Of a DNA stretch of 64,000 nucleotides, positions 30,089 to 40,178 are shown piece after piece. A program made the translations under genes and the position numbers. The stretch lies in NCBI GenBank assembly GCA_025558095.1, contig JAIVFI010000040.1, forward strand, positions 62,001 to 126,000, given 5' to 3'. The number at the start of each line of letters is the position of its first letter. The first letter of the stretch is position 1. This DNA is from Hyaloraphidium curvatum (taxonomy: Eukaryota > Monoblepharomycota > Hyaloraphidiomycetes > Hyaloraphidiales > Hyaloraphidiaceae). Below the pieces are notes generated by a model, which searched no databases, was not told the origin of the DNA, and saw only the letters and a list, made by a program, of their open reading frames with translations.

Positions 30089-32316
30089 ATGGGGCCCGAC
30101 CCGACGATCCTCCTGGCCCCGTGGCCAACGGCGCCCGAGACTCTGGCCGCACCGCGTTTCAACAACTCGCCGGGCAACGCAGCCCCGGACACCGGCCCCG
30201 AGGAGCCGTTCTCCCCCTCACCTGGGGTGTACGTGCATGTTTCGATCCCCATCACCGCCGTCGTCGGCCTCGTGCGCCACTTCTTCCGCACACACCCGCG
30301 CCTGCGCCTACTCCACGCGCGCCGCGTGTGCCGCGACTTTCCCCCGCGCCAGGCCGCGCTCTCGTGTCTCCTTCTGGACGCCGCGGGCAGCCTGGCACAG
30401 TCCATGGCCCGGGGCGACCCGGAACCGGCCCTGCAGGCGCACGTGCTGGACCCCGAGGGCCTCGAGATGCGGCTCTTTGCAGAGGCCGCGGGTGAGATCG
30501 AAGCGTGGCTGTTGGCAGACCCCGCGGAGAGAACTCCATTGGACGCCACCGAGTTCCTTGCGGCGCCCCTGATTATGCACGGGTGGGCCGAGCGGAGGGG
30601 GTTGTTCGACCTTGCCAAGACGCTGGAAGGTGTTTGTGCCTACGTCGCCGGGGTGGCCGTGGCCAGCGGCTCCACGTCGTCGTGGGAGACCGTCATGTGT
30701 TCGGCTCTTCGGGTCAGGAGCGTCGACGAGGTGCGGGCAGCTCCGCTGGCGCCCCATTGGGTTGCACTGTTGCGGGACGCGTGGACGGCGTACCACGAGT
30801 TCCAGGGGTGCCTCTTTGCGCTCGCCCGCATAGAAGCCGAGGCTGCGGCCCGCGACTCCCTGTCCACGAAGCGCGGCGACCCTACCGGACTCGATTTCCT
30901 CGTGGGGCACCTCCACACTATGCCTCCGGACGGCACGTGGCGCCTCTCCTTTCAGGACGCGTTCGACCCCAGGTTCGCGGACCATAGACCCTCTCACGTT
31001 GCTCCCCTCCTCGCCTGGATCGGCGTTGCTCCCCCCCGCCCGTCTCTCCCCGCACAGCTCTCCACCCCGGACGTCGCCTTCCTGCTTCTCGCGCGCACCC
31101 GCCTCCTCCTCGACGCTCTGCACGCCGCCGCCGCCTCCTCCTCCTCCTGCTTACCCTACCCCGATCTCGACGACTGCAACGAATCCAAATCAGGTGACGA
31201 GATGCACAGCAGTGCGTCCTTCACCTGCGACGTTGAACGGCGCCGCCGCGGGCTGCTCGTCTCCGTGCGGTCGCTCCACGCTCTGCTCGCCAATGAGGCG
31301 GAGGAATGCGCCCGCGCGGTTCTGGCCGGCGCTTGGATGGAGCTCGAGACACCGTGCGGGGAAGTGTTTATTCGAGGGAGGGTGCACGCCGGGTTCATCG
31401 AGGGGCTGGCAGACAAGGTTGCGTCCGCGGAGGGCGGCGGAGTGATGCTGGGCGAGGTTTGTTTCTCCTGCATGACGGGCGTGCGTTGGGCACCGGCGTG
31501 CTGACCGCAGACCCGCACGCAGATCCTCGAAGCGATTGCCGCCCTCCGTGCGCGATCGATTGCTACCCGCCGTCTCCCCGGCCCGCTGCATGGCCCCGCG
31601 CTGCTCTGCATCTCCCTCTTGCACGTATCTTTGCACCAGCGGGTGCTCGTCCGCGGCGGGCCGCCGGATGTGCACGCGACGGTGCTGCGGCAGCTTGCCG
31701 CGTGCGCGTCGCTGCTGCCCACGGACGGTGGGGACACGGTACTAGCGTGGGCCAAGGTGCTGGTGTCGGGCGTTCTCAAGAATGTGGGGTTGGGGGAAGC
31801 GGCTGGGGACGGGGGCTTGAGGACGGGGGAGGTGGCGGCCCTGCGCGAATGGTTGCGATGCATGTGATTGCGCGACGAGGACCATGTAACGGTCATAATT
31901 AAGTTCCTGCATAACCCAAACGTTCGGATTCTACGCTGCACAGCTACCTGCCGTACGCGATGATGGACGACCTCCTCGAGCGCGTGGCGCGACGCGGCGA
32001 CGACGACTTCGATCTGGTGGTGCCGCAGTCGATCCTGATGCGCACCCAGCAGTTCTTTGAAGAGGACATTGACTCGCCCGATCACTTGCCCCCCCGCGCC
32101 GACGGTGGAGGAGCAATGCACATTTTAGCCCAGGCGCGTTCCGCTGGCCATGCAGGAAACGGGAACGAGCCGCAGAATAGTCCCGGATTAGAAGGAAGTG
32201 GGAAGTCGGCAGCAAACAGTAGAAGGGGCCACCTTCGGGAGCGCGCATTTGTCCTTCAATTGGAGCGGGAACTCCGGCACCGCGGCTGTGAGCATTACAT
32301 TGCTGCTGAGTCATAA
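30089..32316 (+). CDS. Fungal regulator middle-homology-like protein, copy 3, native 3' end
   Basis: Exons 30089-31456, 31523-31863 and 31944-32316 give 693 residues. The unit part is identical to copies 1 and 2. Past the unit border at 32167 the frame continues through NEPQNSPGLEGSGK and ERAFVLQLERELRHRG and stops at 32316. This is the only copy whose end lies in unique DNA, so it most likely shows the ancestral C-terminus. Confidence 0.5.
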
Positions 32317-32598
32317 TACAATGGATAACGGCGCGGAATCCGTGCAGGGGACGCCGCGGCTAGGCCGGACGTCATGGGAATGAGGCCGGGGGGGGTATTG
32401 CACGGGAGTACGCTCTAGTGGGAACTCAGTCTCCGCGCTCTTGAGCTTCATCTGCCTTCTGTGGCAAAGATGGTATGGATGCCGGCATCGGAATGCGTGC
32501 AGGGGGCACGTCTCGATTAGAGGAAATCGGGGAGCACGGACGAACTGGAGCACGGACGGGCCCGGCATCCCTCGCGGCGCGCTCGCGCCTCCCGCGAA

Positions 32599-34188
32599 AT
32601 GGCGCCCGTGCTCTCCGCCGAGGACTGGCTCGTTTTATTCCCCGAGGCGCCGTCGGGCGCCGACGACGCCGCGGGCCCGCGCGGCTACGACCCGGCGGCA
32701 CCGCTGAGGGAGACGCGGCCGCTGTCCCCCGCCGTGCTGGTCGGGCTGCTCCGGCGGGCGCCGCTGGCGGCCGCCTCACTGCGCGTGCAGTTGCTCCTCG
32801 CGCCCGTCGCGCGGCGCGCTCTGCAGCCCGCGCTTGCGCTCAGCGGCGTGCTCATTCCGGTCTACGGGATCGCCCCGGTCGCGTACTGCAACGACGGGAG
32901 CTTCGGGACAAAGCAGATCGTCGTGGCCGGTGTCTGTTTCCTCGTGAGCGCGCTGGCGGATTTCGGGTCGCTGCTGGCGATGCCGGGCTATCTGGAGCGC
33001 TACCTGGGCGGCTATGTGCTGGACCGGCCGGCTTTGGACCACCACCGCTTCGCGCTGGCGGGCCGCTATTTCGACGCCATCGGAAGGAAGGCGGCCGACG
33101 TCGGCGTCGGGGCCGAAAACGGGGATGGTCTTGCCCACACGACCCAGCAGGCGCCCTGGACAAGCAAACTGGTCGCGCACGACGCGTCGGACGCGCTCTG
33201 TCCGTGCCCGCTCAAGTCTTGCGGGGGCTCCCTGGCGTCGCGTCTCGGCCTGAGCATCTGGTTGCAGTTGGCCTACATCTGGATGACCAACGCTGCATTC
33301 CTGATGTTCCTACTAGTTTTTACGAGCTTGTTTACGCTTCGTTCCTGCACCTTCTCCACGCCCTGGATCATCGCGGTGTTTACAGTACACGCGCTGAGCT
33401 TTACGACGAGCATTTGGCTCCTCGCGGCGATGTCATATGCCCCAGATCTTGCTTCCCTCGGGCTCCAAGCCAGGCTGCTGCACCGGGGTGCAAACCTGTG
33501 TTTGGACCACATCCTGGAGCCCTTCCGAGCCGCTGTCGTCCAGGAAGACTCCGACAAATCAGTGACAGACACCGAACCCGATGTGCCTGCAACAGCACGG
33601 TCGGACGCGGCCGACGAGGTCCAATACCGCTCCGCCGTGATCGAACTGTGCGCGCTGCACCGCGCAGCCGCAGCGGACCTCTCCGCCGGCCCGTTCCTCT
33701 ACGTGCAAACCAACGCCGTGGCCGTCTACATCGCCGGAGCGGTCGTCTGCGGCGCCCTGGAGATCTTTGCGGCGGGCTGTCTCCCCATGAGCGCCGTCGG
33801 ACCCCTCCTCTACATCCTCCTGTGCGCGAACCTCATGGACCTGCTCAACCTGGCGCTGTGGAACGGGACGATCACGCTGGTCCTGGACGCCTACACCCGC
33901 GCGCGCGACGAGATCCGGTACCTCTCCGCGTGCGGCCACGCGCTGCGCGGCCCGCGCGGGGCGGCGTTCCGCGCCGTCCAGGCCCCGGAACTGGCGTCCC
34001 TCGACGCGCTGCTGGGGAGCTTCCTCGAGCTCGGCAGGCACCGCGCGCGGATCGCCGGGTTCGCGGTGACTTCGGGGGTCGTGAGGAGCTACCTTGCGAC
34101 GGTGCTCACGTTGGGATTGGGATTGGCGAGCGTGCTGCATAATTTCGGTGTGCTGATCACGGTGCAGTCGGTATGCCCGGTGCACTGA
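32599..34188 (+). CDS. Seven-helix membrane protein, family A member 1
   Basis: Single exon, 529 residues, starting at MAPVLSAEDWLVLFPEAP. Seven hydrophobic helices can be placed: LALSGVLIPVYGIAPVAYC, QIVVAGVCFLVSALADFGSL, LQLAYIWMTNAAFLMFLLVF, IIAVFTVHALSFTTSIWLLA, AVYIAGAVVCGALEIFAAGC, LLYILLCANLMDLLNLAL and YLATVLTLGLGLASVLHNFG. A charged loop of about 75 residues with DSDKSVTDTEPD lies before helix 5. The last helix is followed by only about a dozen residues (SVCPVH). It shares layout and C-terminal pattern with the protein at 35752-37554. No known transporter or GPCR motif is present. The short C-terminus and inter-helix loop before TM5 recall gustatory-receptor-like proteins, an untested idea. 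Confidence 0.75.
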   Translation: MAPVLSAEDWLVLFPEAPSGADDAAGPRGYDPAAPLRETRPLSPAVLVGLLRRAPLAAASLRVQLLLAPVARRALQPALALSGVLIPVYGIAPVAYCNDGSFGTKQIVVAGVCFLVSALADFGSLLAMPGYLERYLGGYVLDRPALDHHRFALAGRYFDAIGRKAADVGVGAENGDGLAHTTQQAPWTSKLVAHDASDALCPCPLKSCGGSLASRLGLSIWLQLAYIWMTNAAFLMFLLVFTSLFTLRSCTFSTPWIIAVFTVHALSFTTSIWLLAAMSYAPDLASLGLQARLLHRGANLCLDHILEPFRAAVVQEDSDKSVTDTEPDVPATARSDAADEVQYRSAVIELCALHRAAAADLSAGPFLYVQTNAVAVYIAGAVVCGALEIFAAGCLPMSAVGPLLYILLCANLMDLLNLALWNGTITLVLDAYTRARDEIRYLSACGHALRGPRGAAFRAVQAPELASLDALLGSFLELGRHRARIAGFAVTSGVVRSYLATVLTLGLGLASVLHNFGVLITVQSVCPVH

Positions 34189-34436
34189 CTGTTCGGGCGA
34201 GCAGCGCGGATACGGGTTTTGAAGGGCGGGCAGGGAGACTTCGTGCCTGAGAATCTAGGCTGGTAGGAAAGAATAGAGATGCGCTAGTCGAAGCTACTAG
34301 CAGAGATGACTGCCAAAGAAATGGATTGGTTGAAGAGCCGAAAAGTTTGTCGACCTCCGGATGCACGTCGCGTGACCACGTCACCGCTCGTACGACCACA
34401 TTCGCACACGTCTTCCTACGCCTTTCCCGCACGGCA

Positions 34437-35668
34437 ATGACCCGAGCGACGCGGCAATCGACGCGGCGTCCCGCCGGGCGGCAGCTTTCGGCGCCGTCCG
34501 CCGCAGAGCCAGGCGCTCCTTCCTTCCCCCCCGAGATCCTGGGCCAGATCATGCGCTGGCTCCCCGACGCCAATCTTCTCACCTTTATGCTCGCAAGCCG
34601 GGCGTGTTACGAACTCGGTCTGCCGTATCTCCTCGCGCACGTTGCGTTTGATTACAGTCGGAAGACCTTTCCGTCCTTTGCGGCGGGATACTCGCCGCCC
34701 TCGGCGCGCGAAAGGCTCCGATACGTGAAGAAGATCTCGCTCGACCCCGCGGCTTCGGGCTCCTTGGAGGTACTACGGGGATGTGTTTCGCTCGAGTCGC
34801 TCGATGTGCTGGTCCGCCGGGACGTTCAGCACGCTCCGTTCTCCGAAAACGAGCTGGCGACCGTTTCATTGTTCTGGGAAGCTCTGGAATCCCTCGGCAA
34901 GCTGCGGCAGCTGAAGATATCCAGCGAGGAAGATGAAGCTCCCAGCGTTGTCGAAAGGGCGGTCGGCAAGTCGCTACCTCATTCGCTGGCCAAGATCAAC
35001 GTCTTTTTGAACAACCTGGAACACGACTTCGCGGGCGCTCCGCACCTCATGAAGCTTTTCAAGACCGCTTCTGGACTGGAGAGCTGGAGCATGCTGTACA
35101 GCTTCACCTACGACGGAGGCATGGTTGATTTCTCGCCCTTTCCGGAGCTCGCGTGCAAGCTGCTTTGGATGCGCATGACCCCGGCGCAGCACTTCGTCCT
35201 AGGCACCCCGTCTTCAATGCGTTTCCGAGAACCGTGCGTAGCCTAGAAATCCTGGACTGGTTCTCCGACGAAGAGGACAGAGAGGAGGGGGCGCTCGAAG
35301 TCTTCGCCGAAGCATGGAGCTTGATCTGTGAGATGACCCACCTCGAAGTTCTGCGGCTGGACGGTTTCCCGGCCTCGCTCTTTGTCGCCGGTTGTCCCCG
35401 CCGCATCAAGGTTCTGCAGCTGGAGAATCCCTGGCTCCCCCGTCGGCGCGGCGACCGGGAAGCGGTGCGGTCTGCCCTCAAGGCGGCCGGCCCTCGACGG
35501 ATTCAAGTCGGCCTTATCGGCAATTCGGAAGTTCAGAGGGCAAGGGATGCGGCTTTCTGGGAATCGGTGGACGGCGCGATAGTGTCGAATGGCAACTTCA
35601 ATGCCTTCCCGTGTTGGTGGCAGGGCTTCTCGTACGGAACAGAGTGTACCTGTGCTAGTTGCTCGTAG
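34437..35668 (+). CDS. F-box-like protein
   Basis: Two exons, 34437-35152 and 35203-35668, joined by a 50-nt intron (GTGCAAG...CCTAG) that reads through as ELA/HPVFNAFP; 393 residues. An F-box-like segment lies at about residues 28-65: FPPEILGQIMRWLPDANLLT and FMLASRACYELGLPYLLAHV. The rest shows irregular leucine-rich spacing (LESLDVLV, LRQLKISS, LEVLRLDGFP, IKVLQLENPW) typical of the substrate-binding half of fungal F-box proteins. It would act as an SCF ubiquitin-ligase adaptor. The end is Cys-rich (CTCASCS). An unspliced reading would stop early, at MRFREPCVA, so the intron matters. Confidence 0.7.
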
Positions 35669-35751
35669 TGTTCTCGGTATATCGTGCAGTACTCCTGTGG
35701 AAATGGCAATCGCAACATCCAAATACCACTGGTCCGTGAGCCGCATCCGCA

Positions 35752-37554
35752 TCACGAACCCGGGCAGAACGTCGCCAGCCTCGGCTTGAGCCCGAACGAG
35801 TTGAACAGCGCCGCCCCCACTGTCACGGCCGCCACCAACCCGCCCCGGATGGTCGACTTGGTCACCTCGATCCCCAGCATCCGCGACTTGGGCATCCCCG
35901 CGCCCACCCGCGCCAGCGCGTCCCTGTGGGCCGTCAGCTCCGCGAGCAGCTGCGCGAACCCCTCGGTGCGGTTCTCCCGCCCCGCGCGCGCCGCAAACTC
36001 GGCGATGGCCGAACCGACCCGTTCCGCGGCATCGGCGTAGGCAGCCGCAGCGGCCGTCCCCGCCTCGTTGACCCGCGCCAGCGTTGCGATGTTGACACCC
36101 GCCGTCCACAGGTTAAAATGGGCGATCAGGAATGCCCAGGCGGGAAAGCAGGAGCCCCCGAAGGGAAACGAACACAGCAGGGCGGCGGCAAGCGTGGCCA
36201 GGGCCACAAGAAGGGGAATCGAGGCATAGGAGGCCGAGACCGCGGTGGTGAGGTAGGTGCGGCGGAGGTCCTGGGCGAGGCGGGCGTACAGGGGAGCTGT
36301 TTCCTCGATCGGGGGAGGCGAGGTTGGGTCCTCCTCGGCCGGTTCGGCCGGCTTGGAACCCATCTGGTGCTTTTCTCCGAAAAAGGCCTCGATCCGGTCC
36401 AGGCACTCGGCCACAAAGGCGTCCGTGACCGCCGTGGCGAGCCGCACGTGGACGCGCCCGAGCAGCCGCCAGAGGACCTCCACCACGACGAACGACACGC
36501 GCCCTGATCCCGTGACGATCGACGTGATCCACCCCAGGATGTGCAGTGCGAGCACGATCGGCACCCACACGGTCGTCCAGAGCAGGCTGCCGGCGGGCCA
36601 GAGGTTCCAAAACACGAACCAGACCTGCAAGGCCTGCAGCACCGCCAGCGCGGCATAGGTGGCGGCAAAGTTGGCCATGACGGTCCACCCTCCGCCGGGA
36701 AAGATGCCGGAACAGTCGGCGCAGGGGCACGAGGGCGAGGGCGACCTAGTTGTTGAAACCACCTCATTCTGGAGATGTCCATCGCGCCCTTCCTCGGGCT
36801 CCAGCAGTGGCTCCAGTACCGCAAACGGATCCTCCTCCGCGCGGTGAGCAAACACCGTCCCGGGCCCCTTGCCGCCCCTGTCGCCCTCTGTCCTCGACCA
36901 GAACAGCGCGAGCACCGACATCCCAAACATCTCGAGATTGGGATCGTCAGGTGCCGAGAATTTGCGCGCGGAAACGAGGGAGCTGTGGCCCCAGGCCAAG
37001 GTGGGCCACCATAGATAACCCACGGCAATGGCGGCGCAGGCCGTTCCAAAGGCCGAGGCGGAGCCCGCGGAGCCGTGGCCAATCCAGACAGCAGCGAGCA
37101 GCGGAAAGACCGCGAAGAAATGGAGCAGGGACCCGGCGAAAAAGAACCCGAAGCGGCGCTCCGCTTTGGCCATCCAGCGCTGCATTCGGGAGAAGGCGAC
37201 CAGGCCGGGCAGGTCGGCCCATTCGAACACCGCGACGCACTCGTCAAAATTCAGCGGCGCGCCGGTGTAGTTGAGCAGCAGGCGGTCGCCGTTGCTTGGG
37301 GGCGGCAGCGGCGCGGGGTGGAGGAAACGCGTCGGGCGGAGCTGCAGCGGGTCCGTCGCCCGCGTTTTCCGCCGCCGGAGCCCGTTGCAGAGGTTCTCGT
37401 CCGCGGGCGCAGAGACGATCGGCGGCACGATCGAGTACTCGTCGGCAAAATCGGCCGCCCGGAACCCGGCGGCCGGCGGTCCGCGCTCGGTGTCTCCAGG
37501 AAATGCGTCTCCGGCTGGGAGGGCGCGGATGCCATTCTCCGCGCCGGCAGACAT
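35752..37554 (-). CDS. Seven-helix membrane protein, family A member 2
   Basis: Single exon, 600 residues; the start is the ATG at 37554 (MSAGAENGIRALPAGDAF). A cytosolic N-terminus of about 150 residues precedes seven hydrophobic helices: FFFAGSLLHFFAVFPLLAAV, FGTACAAIAVGYLWWPTLAW, ANFAATYAALAVLQALQVWF, VWVPIVLALHILGWITSIV, YASIPLLVALATLAAALLCS, AWAFLIAHFNLWTAGVNIA and GGLVAAVTVGAALFNSFG. The C-terminus ends about 12 residues after helix 7 (ATFCPGS). The stretch before helix 7 (LLAELTAHRDALARVGAG, then EVTKSTIRGG) aligns by pattern with LLGSFLELGRHRARIAGF, then VTSGVVRSY in the gene at 32599-34188. A Ser/Cys-rich loop sits before helix 3. Function unknown. Confidence 0.72.
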   Translation of the reverse strand: MSAGAENGIRALPAGDAFPGDTERGPPAAGFRAADFADEYSIVPPIVSAPADENLCNGLRRRKTRATDPLQLRPTRFLHPAPLPPPSNGDRLLLNYTGAPLNFDECVAVFEWADLPGLVAFSRMQRWMAKAERRFGFFFAGSLLHFFAVFPLLAAVWIGHGSAGSASAFGTACAAIAVGYLWWPTLAWGHSSLVSARKFSAPDDPNLEMFGMSVLALFWSRTEGDRGGKGPGTVFAHRAEEDPFAVLEPLLEPEEGRDGHLQNEVVSTTRSPSPSCPCADCSGIFPGGGWTVMANFAATYAALAVLQALQVWFVFWNLWPAGSLLWTTVWVPIVLALHILGWITSIVTGSGRVSFVVVEVLWRLLGRVHVRLATAVTDAFVAECLDRIEAFFGEKHQMGSKPAEPAEEDPTSPPPIEETAPLYARLAQDLRRTYLTTAVSASYASIPLLVALATLAAALLCSFPFGGSCFPAWAFLIAHFNLWTAGVNIATLARVNEAGTAAAAAYADAAERVGSAIAEFAARAGRENRTEGFAQLLAELTAHRDALARVGAGMPKSRMLGIEVTKSTIRGGLVAAVTVGAALFNSFGLKPRLATFCPGS

Positions 37555-37877
37555 CGTGGGGAAGACCACACGCTGCCAGATCCCCTATAATCGCGGCCGG
37601 CGTGCGTCGACGGCGGGCATGCACCCAGGGAGGGGGCGCGGGCGGGCGGCGGGTCGGCGGCCGGGCGGCGCAGGCGCTGCCGCCGCGTGATCGACGCGAC
37701 GATCGACCTCCGATGTCACCACCCCCGCCTGCAAACTGCAAACCGGTCGGACGCCGTTTGTGGTTTTGCCGAGCCACGGCTCTTATTCATACATAGTCAC
37801 GCATTTCTTCGTCGCTCTGATGGTTCACCGAGCCTCATGTGCGCTGATCGTTCTGTTTGAACCGAGTTTACCACAAA
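37555..37877. other. Intergenic region
   Basis: 323 bp with the promoter side of the seven-helix gene and the 3' side of the hydrolase gene. An ATTATAGG stretch (minus strand, near 37588) sits about 30 bp upstream of the seven-helix start codon and could be a TATA-like element. Confidence 0.35.
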
Positions 37878-38827
37878 TCATCCATGTGCGCGCCGTGCAG
37901 TGCGGGCGGTAATATCCGCAATCTGCAGCCACACGTCGGTCGGGAACTGGTGGTTGTACCTGCATCGGTCAACGTTGAGACGTCGCCCGGGCAGTCTGGC
38001 GTTGGCAATCTTCCGACTTACCCTTCAAGCCAGACCATCTCGGAATCCCGGATCGCATCGTGCACCGCCTCAATGGTCGCCTTGGGATAGAAGCAGTCCT
38101 CGGTCCCCGCAACCACCGCCGTCGGGCACGCGATCGCCCTGATCGGCTCGAGGATGTCCACGTCCGCCGCCGCGATCTGCCCTGAGCTCAACAAGGGATG
38201 CCCTTTGGTCCGCTCAAAGTGCTGGGCGATCTGCTCCCCGACAGAATCCAGTTCCGGGGCGAACTTGCTCGACGTGCAGCAGTAGATGCCGAAGCGCGAC
38301 CAGACGCCGCTCTGCGCGTACCGCACCCAGGACGACGCATACGACGACACCGGCGCGGTGATGGAGTCCGCCAGTGCCAAAGCCTGCAGCGCGAGCATGT
38401 ACCCGACCATTTTCGGCGCGGGCTTCACGTGCTTGGATCCCGCGGCCGCGCTCAGGACCACGAGCGAAGTCACCCTGCCAGGATGGTCGAGCGCGAGCCG
38501 CATCCCGATGATACCGCCCATGCTGTGGCCGAGCACGGAAGCCTGCGGCTCGCCGGCGGCATCGAGTACCGCGGCGCAGTCCGCTGCCATCTCCTCGAGC
38601 GTGTACGGGCCTGCGGGGTGCGAGGACATGCCGGCTCCGCGGGGATCGAAGGTAATGACGCGGAAGCCGAGGTCTGCGAGGGCGGCGACGAAAGCGGCGT
38701 CCCAGAGCGCGAGGCTGTTGAATATGCCGGGGATGAGGAGCAGGGCGCCAAGGGGCGGAGAAGCGGTCCGGGTCGCTTCGTGTACCTCGTACGCGAGCGA
38801 AACGGAGCCGTTCTGCGCGGTCGGCAT
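37878..38827 (-). CDS. Alpha/beta hydrolase
   Basis: Two exons, 38827-38022 and 37959-37878, 295 residues. Without splicing the frame ends at EMVWLEG and lacks the catalytic His; the intron (GTAAGT...GATGCAG) restores EGYNHQFPTDVW. The set is complete: oxyanion segment LLIPGIFNSLALWD, FDPRGAGMSS, nucleophile elbow VLGHSMGGIIGM, acid in VVAGTEDCFYP and His in YNHQF. This is a typical small-molecule esterase/lactonase-type hydrolase of the MhpC/BioH kind. Substrate unknown. The start at MPTAQNGSVSLAYEV was chosen because the upstream extension is basic and unlike the family. Confidence 0.85.
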
Positions 38828-39146
38828 CGCGGCCAGTGTCCGAATGGAGCGACGGAGCACGTGGAGACGCGGTCTGTGGGCTGGTTGGCGACTCTTCTGC
38901 GGAATGTTCCCCGATTCCTCCGAGCGCCAGCCGCCATCCACTACGCCCACTCCCTCTAAATGCGCCATGCGCTGCTGCTTTATTCCGAGAGTGACCCGAG
39001 ATGCATACTTCAGCATTGGTGGCGATCTCGAGCTAATACCCGACGCTAGACATGGTCTTCCTATCGGCTAGCTTGGCCCGGCCTCTTTTAGCAGCTCATG
39101 CACGTTCTTCGGATTGCAATCGCGATCCGCTCCACTCTTCGGGAAT
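38828..39146. other. Intergenic region
   Basis: 319 bp upstream of the alpha/beta hydrolase and downstream of the next minus-strand gene. No element recognised. Confidence 0.35.
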
Positions 39147-40178
39147 CTATATCGCCTTGTTACCCGTCAGGCCGGCCCACGGCGAGTGCGTCGCCGCCGC
39201 CTTGTCCGAATAGAACCTCTCCACCGCGTCCCTCACCAGCTCCCACTTGAGCCCGCTTCCCCTGCACCTCAGCCCCTTGCCGTCCTTGTCGAGCGTCCAG
39301 AACGTCGTGCCCCCGGGCCCCGCGGGCGCCTTCCTTTCGTAGGCGTTGAGCGCGTCCGCCAGTGGGCGGAGGTCGTGCTGCCTCGGCGCGCCGTCGGGGT
39401 CCGCGAGCAGCCGCACCGTCGAGAGCGGGGTGTACTCGAACGAGCATTCGGGGGGGTGCCAGGTCAGCACGCGGCCCGGGTGGCGCGAAGCGACGGGGTC
39501 GGAATCGGGGTGGGGGGCGTCCCCTCCCGCAGCCGCGGAGCCGGGGTAGGCGATCTCGGAGCGCACGGCGGCGGGGTGGTACTCCCCAACCCGAGGGTCG
39601 ATTTGCACGAAGGCGAGGTCGAGCGAGTCGACGAGACGGAGGGAGATGACGCCGGATTTGATGGCGTCGAGGGTCGAAGCGTACAGCGCGTCCTCGGCCT
39701 CGTAGAGCGGCTTGCCGGAGGCGGGGTCGGCGGCGATGCGGCCGAGGAGGGGGACGAGCGCGACGGTCGGATCGTCCTTCAGGGCGTCGGCGGCGGCCCT
39801 GGCGAGGGCGAAGGAGGCCCGGGCCGCGGCACGCGAGGCGAACGCGCCCAACAGTCCGCCCCTCGCCACATCGACAAGCAGCCGGGCGTTTTTGCGGGCG
39901 GCGGGGTCCGACAGCAGCGTCATCGCGGCGACCGCGTCGGCGGTCGGGGCCGCGGCGGCGCACACGGCCTTCTTGTCTGCCAGCAGACCCCACGCCGCGC
40001 GGTCCGCGAGCAGCTTAAGCGCCGCCTCGGTCGCCGTGAGACTCCGCAGTTTGGGCGGGCACGATGCGCCGGCGAGCGAGAGCGCCGTCGACGCCAGCGC
40101 GCTGCCCGCAGCAAGCACGTGCGGGCGGCTCCCCAGCGACGGGAACGCGGCGGCCGCAAACACCGGCGCGTCGCCCAT
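39147..40178 (-). CDS. Unidentified Ala-rich protein
   Basis: Single exon, 343 residues, starting MGDAPVFAAAAFPSLGSR. The N-terminal two thirds is Ala/Leu-rich and helical with recurring LLADRAAWG, LLSDPAARKNARLLVD and LLGRIAADPASG segments, suggesting a helical-repeat bundle. The C-terminal third is mixed alpha/beta: FVQIDPRVGEYHPAAVR, ECSFEYTPLSTVRLLAD, TTFWTLDKDGKGL and LKWELVRDAVERFY. There are no membrane segments or clear targeting signal. I do not recognise the family. It could be lineage-specific. Confidence 0.6.
   Translation of the reverse strand: MGDAPVFAAAAFPSLGSRPHVLAAGSALASTALSLAGASCPPKLRSLTATEAALKLLADRAAWGLLADKKAVCAAAAPTADAVAAMTLLSDPAARKNARLLVDVARGGLLGAFASRAAARASFALARAAADALKDDPTVALVPLLGRIAADPASGKPLYEAEDALYASTLDAIKSGVISLRLVDSLDLAFVQIDPRVGEYHPAAVRSEIAYPGSAAAGGDAPHPDSDPVASRHPGRVLTWHPPECSFEYTPLSTVRLLADPDGAPRQHDLRPLADALNAYERKAPAGPGGTTFWTLDKDGKGLRCRGSGLKWELVRDAVERFYSDKAAATHSPWAGLTGNKAI

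Larger units (their letters stand above)
26981..32167 (+). repeat. Tandem unit copy 3 (5187 bp)
   Basis: Directly abuts copy 2. It is 4 bp shorter because of a deletion at about 29,338 (GAGCCGGACAG where the others have GAGCCGGCGGGACAG). After GGAAACGGGAACG (32167) it leaves the unit and runs into unique sequence, AGCCGCAGAATAG, so this junction is probably the original right border. Confidence 0.95.

Noticed and set aside
16599-32167. Tandem array as an LTR retrotransposon or other mobile element
   Set aside because: No reverse transcriptase, integrase, transposase or terminal repeats with target duplications were found; junctions look like simple tandem duplication.
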